Shown here one piece after another: positions 27,660-36,596 of a stretch of 64,000 nt of DNA. A model generated the notes under the pieces. That model was not told the DNA's origin and ran no database searches. It was given only the letters and a program-made list of their open reading frames with translations. The stretch lies in NCBI RefSeq assembly GCF_012184425.1, contig NZ_VTOW01000004.1:248001-312000 (forward strand), given 5' to 3'. Origin of the DNA: Candidatus Manganitrophus noduliformans (lineage in GTDB: Bacteria > Nitrospirota > Nitrospiria > SBBL01 > Manganitrophaceae). Each line of letters opens with the position of its first letter. Within the stretch, counting starts at the first letter, position 1. The translations under genes and the position numbers were made by a program.

Positions 27660-28574
27660 TTAGCTCGCCTCCGCGGCAATCCGAGCTCGAAGTTTTTCAT
27701 CGGGGAGCCGGCCGGCGCCGGCTTTCATGTTGTCGCGGAGATGGGTTACTTTGGAAGTGGCGGGGATCGCGCAGGTGATCGCGGGGTGAGAGATCACGAA
27801 TTTCAATAGAAGCTGCGCCCAACTGCCGCAGTCGATTTCGGCGGCCCACGGCGGGAGCGGCCGGCTTCGCAGTTGGCGGAAAATTTCGCCGCCGACAAAC
27901 GGCCGGTTGGCGATCACCGCCACCCCCCGCTCCAGCGCCATCGGGAGGAGCCGCCGCTCGGCTTCACGCTCGCCGGCGGAGTAGTTGATCTGGATGAAGT
28001 CGATCGGCTGAGACGCCATGATCCGCGCCACGTCGTCGTGACGGCTCGCGGTGTAATGGGTCACGCCGGTGTAGCGGACGTGTCCTTCGTTTTTCCACTT
28101 CTTCAGCGTTTCGAGGTGGGTCTGCACATCGATCAGGTTGTGAATCTGCATCAGATCGATCGGGTCGGCCCGCAGCAGCCGCATCGACTCTTTCATCTGC
28201 GCGACGCCCGCCTCCTTCCCCGAGGTCCAGACTTTGGTGGCGATGAAGAGCCGCGGCCGCAGGCCCCGCTTGTCGACCAGGTCGCCGAGGACCGCTTCGG
28301 CATTCCCGTACATCGGCGAAGAATCGACCAGCGTCCCCCCTAATTCGACGAACGCGCGGAGAACCTCCTCCAGCGGCGCCCGCTCCGCGGGGGAGTCGCC
28401 GACGTCGAATGTCTGCCAGGTCCCGAGGCCGATCACCGGGAGGCTCTCGTCGGAAGAGGGGATGCGGCGGGTCAGGAGAGGGGGCTCGCGCGGCGGCTCC
28501 GCCCCGCCGGCCGCGAAGGCGGTCACGCCGATTCCGATCATCCGGAGCAGGTCGCGTCTTGTGAATCGGATCAT
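27660..28574 (-). CDS. Tat-exported aldo/keto reductase
   Basis: 304-aa protein with a twin-arginine signal (TRRDLLRMIGIG, R6-R7, hydrophobic core to about residue 24) and an aldo/keto reductase barrel. Catalytic residues appear in TLVDSSPMYGNAE (Asp, Tyr), FIATKVW (Lys) and LMQIHNLID (His). A Tat signal implies folding with cofactor in the cytoplasm before export. It differs from the cytosolic aldo/keto reductase at 13825-14790. Last gene of a possible minus-strand run with the channel and membrane protein genes upstream. Confidence 0.88.
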   Translation of the reverse strand: MIRFTRRDLLRMIGIGVTAFAAGGAEPPREPPLLTRRIPSSDESLPVIGLGTWQTFDVGDSPAERAPLEEVLRAFVELGGTLVDSSPMYGNAEAVLGDLVDKRGLRPRLFIATKVWTSGKEAGVAQMKESMRLLRADPIDLMQIHNLIDVQTHLETLKKWKNEGHVRYTGVTHYTASRHDDVARIMASQPIDFIQINYSAGEREAERRLLPMALERGVAVIANRPFVGGEIFRQLRSRPLPPWAAEIDCGSWAQLLLKFVISHPAITCAIPATSKVTHLRDNMKAGAGRLPDEKLRARIAAEAS

Positions 28575-28639
28575 CTGTCTCTCTGAAGTCCGGAGCGGGT
28601 TTTTGGGACGGCATTATTTAACATGAGATTGTATGTCGG

Positions 28640-29500
28640 TCAACCGGACTTATCCGCCGCCACTTGGGCATGGTTGATCGCGGCGACCAGCGCCACCCCG
28701 CCGATGGTGTTCCCGAGAAGGGCGGGGAGAATATACCCGCCGAGCACCTCTCCCCAAGAGGCGAGGCCGGTGATCGCCAGGTGGAACATTTCGATCGAAC
28801 CGGCGATGATATGGCTGAATCCGCCCAGTCCGACCAGATAGGTGATCAGAAAAATAACATGAAATCGGGCCGCCTCGGCGAAAGGGAGAAGCCAGACCAT
28901 CAGGGCGATCAACCATCCGCCGAAGATTCCGCGCACCAGCACGCTCCGGAAACCGGGGGCGATCGCCTCCCGGCCGATCTCCGAGAAGGCGGTTCGGACT
29001 TCCGGTTGAAAGGCCCTGGTCTCTCCGGCTGCCCAGGCGATCAGGAGGGCTCCGGTCAAGTTCGTCAAAAGAACAATTCCCCAAAGCCGCATAACGTTTT
29101 TGAAGGTGGCGGCGTCGCGCCGTTGAAGGAGGGGGAGGACGACGGTGAGCGTGTTCTCGGTAAAAAGCTGCTGGCGTCCTAAGACGACAATCAGAAACCC
29201 GACCGGATAACCGAGCTTGGCCAACAGCGGCCGCCACTCCGCGTCGGGGAGGTGGGCGCGAAGCAGACCCTCCATCACCAGTGAGAAGCCCATCGAGAGC
29301 CCCGCCGCGAGACCCGACCAGGCAAGCGCAGGAGAGGAGCGCTGCAGTTCCTCCTCTCCTTCCGCCTGGATCGCTTTGTGGACGACGGCGGCGCGGAGGG
29401 CCATCCGTCGTTCCGTTTCCCTCGCTTCCGACCGTGTCAGCTGGAGGGGATCTTTTCGTCGGCGACTCTCCTCTTTTTTCTTCTCAGGAATGGAAGGCAT
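28640..29500 (-). CDS. Formate/nitrite transporter family channel (YfdC-like)
   Basis: 286-aa membrane protein of the FNT fold: six helices, each half with the broken-helix pattern (GRQQLFTENTLTVVLPLL and GFSHIIAGSIEMFHLAITG). The ~60-residue charged N-terminal extension resembles the YfdC branch rather than FocA/NirC, so the substrate is uncertain. The gene starts 18 bases after the stop of the 564-aa membrane protein gene, so they are probably cotranscribed. Confidence 0.88.
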   Translation of the reverse strand: MPSIPEKKKEESRRRKDPLQLTRSEARETERRMALRAAVVHKAIQAEGEEELQRSSPALAWSGLAAGLSMGFSLVMEGLLRAHLPDAEWRPLLAKLGYPVGFLIVVLGRQQLFTENTLTVVLPLLQRRDAATFKNVMRLWGIVLLTNLTGALLIAWAAGETRAFQPEVRTAFSEIGREAIAPGFRSVLVRGIFGGWLIALMVWLLPFAEAARFHVIFLITYLVGLGGFSHIIAGSIEMFHLAITGLASWGEVLGGYILPALLGNTIGGVALVAAINHAQVAADKSG

Positions 29501-29518
29501 TCCGTTCTCTTTTTTGCA

Positions 29519-31213
29519 TTACACCGCTCCCACGATCCCTCCCGCCACGGCCGCCGCGCCGGAAACCACGGCGGTGATGAAGGTCCACCATGCCGCGGCC
29601 GCGACGACCTTCCGGGTCTCTTCGGCTTGTTTCAGCGCCTCTTCTTTCAGCCGGTTCATCCGGCGCTCCACCTCGGCCTTCATCTCTTCCGCTTTGCCGA
29701 CCACCTTGTCGCGCGTCGATTCGATCTGGTTGAGAATGTGTTCGACATCTTCCTCCGAAAGATCGGTGCGGGAGGCGAGGGTCGATTTAAGGGTCTCCCG
29801 GTCGATCGATTTAAGGCGATCGGCCAATGCCTCCGCGCCCCCTTTCGGGTCTCGGAAGAGAAGCATGAAGTCGTCGCGCAATCCGCCGTACTTTTGGTCG
29901 GGGCGATTTGCGGAGTCGAGATAGTCCCGCACCCGGGCGACGGCGCTCTCCTGGAGGGCGCTCAGACTTTCCTGGACCCCGCCCCCCCTTTGGCGAAACT
30001 CCCGAATGATCTGCTCGGCCCGATCGGCGGTCCGCTCCGCCTCCTCGTGGGACATATCCTGCCGCTGTTCTAGAAGCGAGACGACCGTCGATTTGTTGAA
30101 GGCCTCGTTGGCCCGGCTCTGAAGGAGGGCCGCCCCTTTCCTGGGGTCATGGACGAGCGTTTCGATTTCCCGCTTGATGCTGTCGGGATTGAGCGCTTCT
30201 TTGCCGGTGGTGCGCAAGTATTCCTCCCACTCCCGGCGGGTTCGCTCCGCCTCTTCTTTGGAGTAGCCGGCGGCCACGCGCAGTCCGGCATCGACCACCT
30301 TCTCGGCGACCGGTTTTTTCGATTTTGCCTCCTCCTGCACTGTGGCGACGGCCCCTTTGGCCCGGTCCATCTTCTCCCGTCTCCGCTCGGGGGAGCCGTA
30401 TTTCGTTTCGAACGACGCAATCAGTTTATCCCGGTCCAATCGGTCGTCGTGAACGGTCATCGCCCGGATTTCGGTTTCGCTGAAGAGCTGCTCCAACTCC
30501 TCGCGGATCTGCCGGGGGTCGATCGGCTTGGGCTTGAGCTCCTGAATGAACTGCTGCATCCGGTTTCGGACATCCTCCGACGCCATCTCACCGAAGATTT
30601 CGTCCCGCACCGCGGCGGTCACCTGCGCGGCGGTGTCGGCCGCCTGTTTTTCGGGGGAGGTCCCGAAGAGGGAGGAGGCCGCCTCCCCTATGGAGCGAAG
30701 ACCGGAGGTGGCGGTATTGATCATCGAGCCGACCAGCGAGGTGGCCGCCCCGAGCTGAAGATAGGTCATCGCCAGATAGAACAGCCCCCAGACGGTCAGG
30801 CCCAAAATCGCGCCGATCAAGGCGCTCGGCGTCAAGCTGATCTCGACCGCCAGCCAGCTGGCAAAAAAGAGGGCGATACTCGCCGTGACCAGTGTCCAGA
30901 GGCCGTACCCTGTCGTGATCTTGCGAACGGTCGCCATGGAGCCTTGATCGCCTTTGTTTTTCTTCTCATCCGGGGAGGTGTCGGTCTCTCTCTTGTCGAC
31001 CGGTCCGACGGCGCTGACGCCGGCCGCCACCGAAAGGTGGGTGAGCGCGAGCTGAAACGCCACCGCAAGGGCGATTCCGACCAGAAGCGCGGCGAAAAAA
31101 TGGGGACCGGAGAAGAGGATCGCCGCTCCTCCCGGCGTAACGACCGCCGCCTCTTGCGCATGGGCCAGGTGGGGCAAAATCAACAATCCAATCGTCGCAA
31201 ACAACTTTCTCAT
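29519..31213 (-). CDS. Large membrane protein with helical repeats, unrecognised
   Basis: 564-aa protein: signal peptide (1-20, ending AHAQ), three transmembrane helices (about 35-58, 105-125, 130-152), a long charged helical region (about 190-535) and a last hydrophobic segment at the C-terminus. The helical part has loosely repeated units ending in segments such as QRQDMSHEEAERTADRAEQI and SRTDLSEEDVEHILNQIEST. It resembles no family I can name. AAAGGAGAG precedes the ATG. Position directly upstream of the FNT channel suggests an accessory or mechanosensing role, which is only inference. Confidence 0.8.
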   Translation of the reverse strand: MRKLFATIGLLILPHLAHAQEAAVVTPGGAAILFSGPHFFAALLVGIALAVAFQLALTHLSVAAGVSAVGPVDKRETDTSPDEKKNKGDQGSMATVRKITTGYGLWTLVTASIALFFASWLAVEISLTPSALIGAILGLTVWGLFYLAMTYLQLGAATSLVGSMINTATSGLRSIGEAASSLFGTSPEKQAADTAAQVTAAVRDEIFGEMASEDVRNRMQQFIQELKPKPIDPRQIREELEQLFSETEIRAMTVHDDRLDRDKLIASFETKYGSPERRREKMDRAKGAVATVQEEAKSKKPVAEKVVDAGLRVAAGYSKEEAERTRREWEEYLRTTGKEALNPDSIKREIETLVHDPRKGAALLQSRANEAFNKSTVVSLLEQRQDMSHEEAERTADRAEQIIREFRQRGGGVQESLSALQESAVARVRDYLDSANRPDQKYGGLRDDFMLLFRDPKGGAEALADRLKSIDRETLKSTLASRTDLSEEDVEHILNQIESTRDKVVGKAEEMKAEVERRMNRLKEEALKQAEETRKVVAAAAWWTFITAVVSGAAAVAGGIVGAV

Positions 31214-31502
31214 AAAGATCTCTCCTTTTCAAACGTGTTTCGGTGAGTCATAATCGTGATGAGACGAAGTCCTCCGACCGAGGGTTCCCGAAATGGGCGG
31301 CCGGGAAAAGGGCCTTCTCCATCGTCCTCAGCGTCAAAATCCCTGCTTGGTTCGAGCCGAATGACTTCCCATTTCTATGGTAGGAACCTTTCAGGAATGA
31401 GTCAATCAGACGGAAGGAGGAGTCTTCGGCCCTCCAATGGAGTAGGCGAAACGAGATGCATTGCTGACATAAGTCTAAGCCTTGTATGGAGCTTGAAAAG
31501 CG

Positions 31503-31898
31503 ATGTTGAAGACGAAATCGATCCATTCCCCCCTCGATCCGGAAGGAGACGGCTTGCGCATCCTGGTGGCCCGCTTTCGAGGTCGCGGGATAAAGAAAGA
31601 TCGCTACGACGTCTGGATGGCGAACCTGGGACCGAGCGAGCCGCTGCTGAGAGGTTTTCTGGACGGAGAGATCGATTGGAAAACCTATACGCGCCGCTAT
31701 AAGGTGGAGATGTTTCAGAGCGGCGGGGCCGATCGGCGGAACAGGGTCATCCGAAACCACGGGCAGAAGTTTACATTGAGGCTGATCAAGAAATTGGCGG
31801 AGAGCCGGCCGGTGACATTGCTCTGTCATTGCGCGGAAGAAGAAAAAGAGTGCCATCGCCATCTGCTCAAAGAGATCATTTTGAGCAGGAAGGTTTGA
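31503..31898 (+). CDS. DUF488-family protein
   Basis: 131-aa protein with the DUF488 pattern: RFRGRGIKKDRYDVWMANLG, then LDGEIDWKTYTRRYKVEM and the C-terminal LLCHCAEEEKECHRHLLKE with the conserved CHR. The family is small, cytosolic and uncharacterised. The opposite-strand frame here is a shadow. The 290 bases upstream hold no gene. Confidence 0.85.
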   Translation: MLKTKSIHSPLDPEGDGLRILVARFRGRGIKKDRYDVWMANLGPSEPLLRGFLDGEIDWKTYTRRYKVEMFQSGGADRRNRVIRNHGQKFTLRLIKKLAESRPVTLLCHCAEEEKECHRHLLKEIILSRKV

Positions 31899-32036
31899 CG
31901 TCATTCCTCCTCTGGAAAAGTCCTCTCACAGGTGAATACGCATCACGGCGGTAGGGGCGTATTGCACCTGATTGAAGTTGGTTGTAGACTGGACCGCTTA
32001 TTCTGTCGTGAGAATGAAGATGGGAAAGACAAACCG

Positions 32037-33518
32037 ATGATCGATCGTGTATGGCGTTTCTTGGCGAAATTCTTTCTGCTCTCCCCCGGTCCGACCGGTC
32101 CGGTCGCGGCCTCTCCGTCCCGGCCCGCGCTGTCCGCCGGCGTCTGGGCGACCCTCGGGGAAGCGGTCCGCGGGAGCCGGCAGGACTTTACCGCGGTGCC
32201 GATCCGGCGGGCGGTTGTCCTCCTTGCGGTTCCGATGGTGCTCGAGATGTCGATGGAGTCGCTCTTCGCGATCGTCGACATCTTCTGGGTCTCCAAGCTC
32301 GGCGCGGAAGCGGTGGCGACGATCGGTCTGACCGAAGCGATGCTCTCCGTCGTCTACGCGGTGGCGATGGGGCTGTCGGCGGGGGCGACGGCGACGGTGG
32401 CGCGCCGGATCGGCGAGAAGGATCGGGAAGGGGCCGCCCTCGCCGCCGTCCAGGCGATCTGCGCCGGCGTGGTGATTTCGGCCGCAATTGGAGCGACCGG
32501 CATTTGGTCTGCGCCGCAGCTCCTCTCCGCGATGGGGGCCTCCCCCGCCGTGGTGAGCCAGGGGGCGGGCTACACCGCGGTGATGCTCGGAGGGAGTGTC
32601 ACCGTCGTCCTTCTCTTTCTGGTGAACGCGATCTTCCGCGGGGCAGGCGACGCCGCGGCGGCGATGCGGTCGCTCTGGCTGGCGAACATCATCAATATCG
32701 TCCTCGATCCCTTCTTCATCTTCGGGTGGGGGCCGTTTCCGGAGATGGGGGTCGCGGGGGCGGCGGTCGCCACGACGATCGGCCGTGGAATCGGTGTTCT
32801 CTACCAGCTGGCGAACCTGGCCCGCTCCGGGACGGCGTTGTCGATCGGAAGACGGCACCTCCGTTTCGACGTTTCGGTGACGGTTCGATTGCTGCGCATC
32901 TCGGCCTTCGGCATCTTGCAGACCCTGGTCGAGAGCGCAAGCTGGCTCGGCCTGGTGCGGATCTTGTCCGGCTTCGGAAGCGCGGCGTTGGCAGGCTACA
33001 CGATTGCCATCCGTGTCGCCATTTTCGCGCTCCTTCCTTCGTTCGGTTTCGCCAACGCGGCGGCCACCCTGGTGGGGCAGAACCTGGGGGCGGGACGGCC
33101 GGAGCGCGCCGAACGGTCGGTCTGGATCGCCGCCTTCTACAACTTCGTCTTCTTGGGATCGGTGAGCGTCGTTTTTGTCCTTTTGCCGGGACCGATCGTT
33201 CATTTCTTCACTGTCGATCCAGCGGTCGTTCCGTTCGCCGTCGACTGCCTCCGGATCGTGGCGCTCGGGTTTCTCTTTTACGCCTACGGTTTTGTCTTTG
33301 CTCAAGCGTTCAACGGCGCAGGCGACACGACCACGCCGACGCTCCTTAACTTTTTCTGCTTTTGGCTGTTCAAGATCCCGGCGGCTTACCTGCTGGCGAT
33401 GACGGCGGGGATGGGCCCGCGCGGCGTCTTTATCGCCGTGACCGCCGCCTATTCCACCCTGGCGGTGGCGGGAGGGTTTCTCTTTCGCAGGGGGGGATGG
33501 AAGGGCCGGAGAGTGTGA
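32037..33518 (+). CDS. MATE-family multidrug efflux transporter
   Basis: 493-aa protein with 12 predicted helices in two homologous halves; SMESLFAIVDIFWVSKLGAE and the matching second-half segment are characteristic of MATE antiporters, which export cationic drugs or metabolites using Na+ or H+ gradients. The N-terminal ~45 residues are cytoplasmic and proline-rich. ATG 32037 was chosen; an in-frame GTG at 31932 would add 35 residues unlike the family. Confidence 0.9.
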   Translation: MIDRVWRFLAKFFLLSPGPTGPVAASPSRPALSAGVWATLGEAVRGSRQDFTAVPIRRAVVLLAVPMVLEMSMESLFAIVDIFWVSKLGAEAVATIGLTEAMLSVVYAVAMGLSAGATATVARRIGEKDREGAALAAVQAICAGVVISAAIGATGIWSAPQLLSAMGASPAVVSQGAGYTAVMLGGSVTVVLLFLVNAIFRGAGDAAAAMRSLWLANIINIVLDPFFIFGWGPFPEMGVAGAAVATTIGRGIGVLYQLANLARSGTALSIGRRHLRFDVSVTVRLLRISAFGILQTLVESASWLGLVRILSGFGSAALAGYTIAIRVAIFALLPSFGFANAAATLVGQNLGAGRPERAERSVWIAAFYNFVFLGSVSVVFVLLPGPIVHFFTVDPAVVPFAVDCLRIVALGFLFYAYGFVFAQAFNGAGDTTTPTLLNFFCFWLFKIPAAYLLAMTAGMGPRGVFIAVTAAYSTLAVAGGFLFRRGGWKGRRV

Positions 33519-33765
33519 AATTCTCCGGCGGCTGAAGACGGACGAGGCCGGCCGCGGCAGGTTAGGTGGTATTGTATTTTTTCGAGGATGAGGAATTCTT
33601 GATAGTCTAAAGAGGGAAAGTACGGCGCGGGGCGAACTTCAACCCTGAGTCTTTTGCCTGACGATCGCCGGGCGGAAGGGAGCGGAGACCCCCTTCCCGC
33701 CCATTGAATATCAAAGAAGCGTCAGACGCTGGGACCGAACAGAATGAGCAAGCTGGGCGTCCTTG

Positions 33766-33966
33766 TTACTTCGGCGCTTCCGCGGGGGCGGCGGCCGGAA
33801 CGCTCCAAGCGGAGCCTGGAATAAAGGTGGTGACGTTAAACTGGACGTAGGCAAAGAATCCCAGGACGCTGAATAAGAGGATGATTGCCCCATATTTGTG
33901 CATGATATCAAAAAGGGCGTCAATCCCTGGGGCGACGATCGTTTTCGAGCCTGTCTCTGTAGCCAT
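33766..33966 (-). CDS. Small single-pass membrane protein, IVAPG family (paralog 2)
   Basis: 66-aa protein: short hydrophilic N-terminus, the conserved TIVAPGIDALFDIMHKYGA segment, one transmembrane helix (about 27-45) and an Ala/Pro-rich tail. It shares the IVAPG-D...MH-YGA core with the protein at 23209-23478. An AAGGGAGAAG ribosome site precedes ATG 33966. No gene lies within 300 bases on the same strand downstream. Function unknown. Confidence 0.75.
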   Translation of the reverse strand: MATETGSKTIVAPGIDALFDIMHKYGAIILLFSVLGFFAYVQFNVTTFIPGSAWSVPAAAPAEAPK

Positions 33967-34238
33967 TTTCTTCTCCCTTGTTGCTGACGAGTGATCTGAC
34001 CATTCCGACGGAACCACCGGAAGCGCCGTCGTATTTGTTCTGAACGTCGTTCATGAGGGTAGATATATACCCCATGAATACAACCCCCATGAGAGTCTTT
34101 TGGAGGCGCTCAGCGGTCAGATTGCCGAGCGGAACCGAATATAACATACTCGCCCCGGCCTGCTCAAGAAAAAATTTTTACAGAAAAAACAGGCCGCATT
34201 TCTATCCTTATGAGGCTCCGGTCAGGTTCCGGGAATGA

Positions 34239-34273
34239 AAAGGCCCTGCCTTCGAAGAAAGCAGGGCCTTAGA
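34239..34273 (-). terminator. Rho-independent terminator of the CBS gene
   Basis: On the minus strand AAGGCCCTGC and its complement form a 10-bp stem around TTTCTTCGAAG and are followed by TTTTC, about 20 bases after the CBS-protein stop. Confidence 0.85.
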
Positions 34274-34289
34274 ATCATTGCGGGATCGC

Positions 34290-34748
34290 TTAAAGCAGAT
34301 TGAACGCCATTTGGGGGGCCTTTTCGGTCGACTTTCTAAATCCGAGAAGAATATCCCGCCGGGCGACAACGCCGACGAGCACCCCTTCCTCATCGACGAC
34401 CGGCACCCGGATGAAATGTTTCGCCTGGAGGATCGCCATGATGTCCGCCGCCGGGGTTTCCTCGGTCACTGTGACCGGATCGATTGTCATGATCTCCTTG
34501 GCCGTGAGTGTTTTAAGGTCTCTGCCGGCCATGATCGCATTTAATAAATCGTACTCGCTGACGATGCCGACGAGCACTTTCCCCGACGCGACGATCGGCA
34601 AACTTCCAAACCCGCCCCGCGTCATCGCGTCGATTAAAAGGACCGCGGATGCGTTCTCGACGAAGCAATGGACATCGGATTCCATGAAATGGCTCGCGGT
34701 CATCTTGTTAAAGTTTTCTCCGCCGAGCATATATTCGACACGTCTCAT
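34290..34748 (-). CDS. Two-CBS-domain protein
   Basis: 152-aa protein made of a Bateman pair. First CBS about 18-75 (TRGGFGSLPIVASGKVLVG followed by IVSEYDLL), second about 85-145 (HFIRVPVVDEEGVLVG followed by VVARRDIL). CBS pairs bind adenine nucleotides and sense energy state. No fused effector domain. GTAAGGAG precedes the ATG and a terminator follows, so it is monocistronic. 34749-35052 upstream holds no gene. Confidence 0.92.
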   Translation of the reverse strand: MRRVEYMLGGENFNKMTASHFMESDVHCFVENASAVLLIDAMTRGGFGSLPIVASGKVLVGIVSEYDLLNAIMAGRDLKTLTAKEIMTIDPVTVTEETPAADIMAILQAKHFIRVPVVDEEGVLVGVVARRDILLGFRKSTEKAPQMAFNLL

Positions 34749-35052
34749 TTATTTCTCCTTACAGATCATCCATCATTGGTAAATACAACCGATAAATAAC
34801 TTCCGAATGAAAGACCGCTGCACCACTCAAACCGGTTCTTACCCTTTAAGTTAAGAACCTTGAGGACGACGCGGTCAATCATTTAGGTTAGCAAACTATT
34901 TTCGATGCGGTATGGGGAATCGACCCAATTTTTAGAAAAAGAAATCCCAAGAGAGAAGGTTGACAGAAGGGAAGCTTGCGATAAACTTCTGGAACAGGTT
35001 GTCGAGGATCTGCCGAGAGCGGTCGAGTAAATAACTTCATCGGGTGGAGTGC

Positions 35053-36489
35053 ATGTCACAGCGTACAAAAAACTTGAGCGGGGTTAATAAAGAAGGTCTG
35101 ACAAGGATTTTCCTGATCGGGGCCGGGAAGGGCGGGCGGGCGGTCTTAAGCCGCCTGCTGCGATTTAACTGGGTGCAAATCGTCGGGGTCTCCGATATCG
35201 ACCCAAAGGCGTCCGGCATCCTCCTTGCCCAAGAAGCGGCGCTTCCCGTTTTCATCGGAGATCCCGTTCAGTACATGCAAGGGATCGACGTCGATCTGGT
35301 TTTCGATTTGACCGGGAATCAACAGATGCACACGCGGCTGATCAATATCCCCACCCGCTCCTTTGATGTGGTGACGGGACAGGTCTCCTTTCTTATTTGG
35401 AGCGTCATTCATGAATTGGAGGAGCAGGAGATCCAATTACGGGCGCATCTGGCGGAGCATCGGGTTCTCTTGGAAATCAACCAGATGCTTTCCCGGTCGG
35501 AAACCTCCCAGCAGATCTTCGAAGCGATCGTGATGGGGGGGATCCGGATGACCGGAATGCCGGCCGGCTCCCTCTCGATTTTTGACAAAGACAAACAGCA
35601 ATTGTTCCTCGTTGCGGCCAAAGGTTTTTCGTCCGATTTTTTTAGACAGGCGATCTATTCCGTCCGGGCCGGGGGACTGACGGAGCATATTCTCTCGCGC
35701 AATGAACCGGTCGTGATCCCGAATATTTCCGAATTCCCCTCTTTCAACAACCCGATCCTCCTTAAAGAGGGGGTCCGCTCCCTGATCGCCGTTCCGCTTC
35801 TCTCCGAGAAGGGACCGGTCGGCATCCTCTACAATGATGACTTTAAGCCCCGGACCTTCACCCCCTCCATGCTCGAAGCCCTCCGGCTGCTGGCGACGCT
35901 GGCCGTCATTGCGATTCAAAAACAGCAGGCGTTCGAGGAGATCAAAAGTCTCTCCATCCGCGATCCTCTCACCGGTCTTTACAACCGCCGTTACCTGAAT
36001 GAAATTCTGGTCTCCGAAATGGACCGGGCGTTCCGCCTGCGCCGGCCTCTCTCCCTCCTTTTGATGGATATCGACCACTTCAAGTCGGTCAACGACCGCT
36101 ACGGACATCTTGTGGGGGATCAAGTGATCAATGGGCTTGCGAGGCTCTTGGGCGTCATCGTCCGGCCTTACGACACCGTGGCCCGGTATGGAGGAGAGGA
36201 GTTTCTCATCTTGATGTCCGATACGGCTGAAGCGGAAGCCCTCGCCGCGGCGGAGCGGCTGCGGGAGGCGACTGCCGCCGAGAGATTCCTTCCGGAGGAT
36301 ACTGCCGTGACGTGCAGCTTCGGAATCAGCACAATGAAAGGGAACGAGGAGACGCTTCCCACCCCCGAGGGATTTATTCATCGCGCCGACAAAGCGCTCT
36401 ACGAAGCGAAGCGGGCCGGCCGCAACCGGGTCCATTTTTTCCGGACCGATTCCGCTTCCTCCGCAAGCGAAAGCGAAAAGAGACGCTGA
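35053..36489 (+). CDS. Rossmann-GAF-GGDEF fusion diguanylate cyclase
   Basis: 478-aa protein. The N-terminal ~110 residues form a Rossmann-type nucleotide-binding domain (RIFLIGAGKGGRAVL with GAGKGG at 23-28, then VSDIDPKASG and VDLVFDLTGN). A GAF domain follows (about 130-295, with IAVPLLSEKGPVGILY), then a GGDEF domain (about 305-465) with active site GGEEF at 380-384, so c-di-GMP synthesis is likely. The fusion suggests synthesis is tuned by NAD(P) or a similar ligand. ATG 35053 preferred over GTG 35044. A mosaic copy of two segments lies at 38427-38558. Confidence 0.9.
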   Translation: MSQRTKNLSGVNKEGLTRIFLIGAGKGGRAVLSRLLRFNWVQIVGVSDIDPKASGILLAQEAALPVFIGDPVQYMQGIDVDLVFDLTGNQQMHTRLINIPTRSFDVVTGQVSFLIWSVIHELEEQEIQLRAHLAEHRVLLEINQMLSRSETSQQIFEAIVMGGIRMTGMPAGSLSIFDKDKQQLFLVAAKGFSSDFFRQAIYSVRAGGLTEHILSRNEPVVIPNISEFPSFNNPILLKEGVRSLIAVPLLSEKGPVGILYNDDFKPRTFTPSMLEALRLLATLAVIAIQKQQAFEEIKSLSIRDPLTGLYNRRYLNEILVSEMDRAFRLRRPLSLLLMDIDHFKSVNDRYGHLVGDQVINGLARLLGVIVRPYDTVARYGGEEFLILMSDTAEAEALAAAERLREATAAERFLPEDTAVTCSFGISTMKGNEETLPTPEGFIHRADKALYEAKRAGRNRVHFFRTDSASSASESEKRR

Positions 36490-36543
36490 GAGAATTCCGA
36501 ACGATCGTCTGACGGCTCCGAATACAATCTGCACAAAAAGCAA

Positions 36544-36572
36544 GGAGCGGGCCACCTCGCCCGCTCCTTCTC
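36544..36572. terminator. Bidirectional terminator hairpin
   Basis: GGAGCGGGC / GCCCGCTCC stem with a 6-base loop between the convergent ends of the GGDEF gene and the PhoX-like gene, followed by TTCTC on the plus strand and CTTGCTTTTTG on the minus strand. Confidence 0.7.
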
Positions 36573-36596
36573 AATGACCGACAACGAATTCCGACC

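Noticed and set aside
27339-27663. Two small plus-strand frames
   Set aside because: They lie across the nested palindromes and have no protein-like pattern.
31248-31904. 218-aa minus-strand frame
   Set aside because: Shadow of the plus-strand DUF488 gene, which has family motifs; the minus frame has none.
33920-34147. 75-aa minus-strand frame overlapping the small membrane protein start
   Set aside because: The better supported gene with a strong ribosome site lies in another frame.
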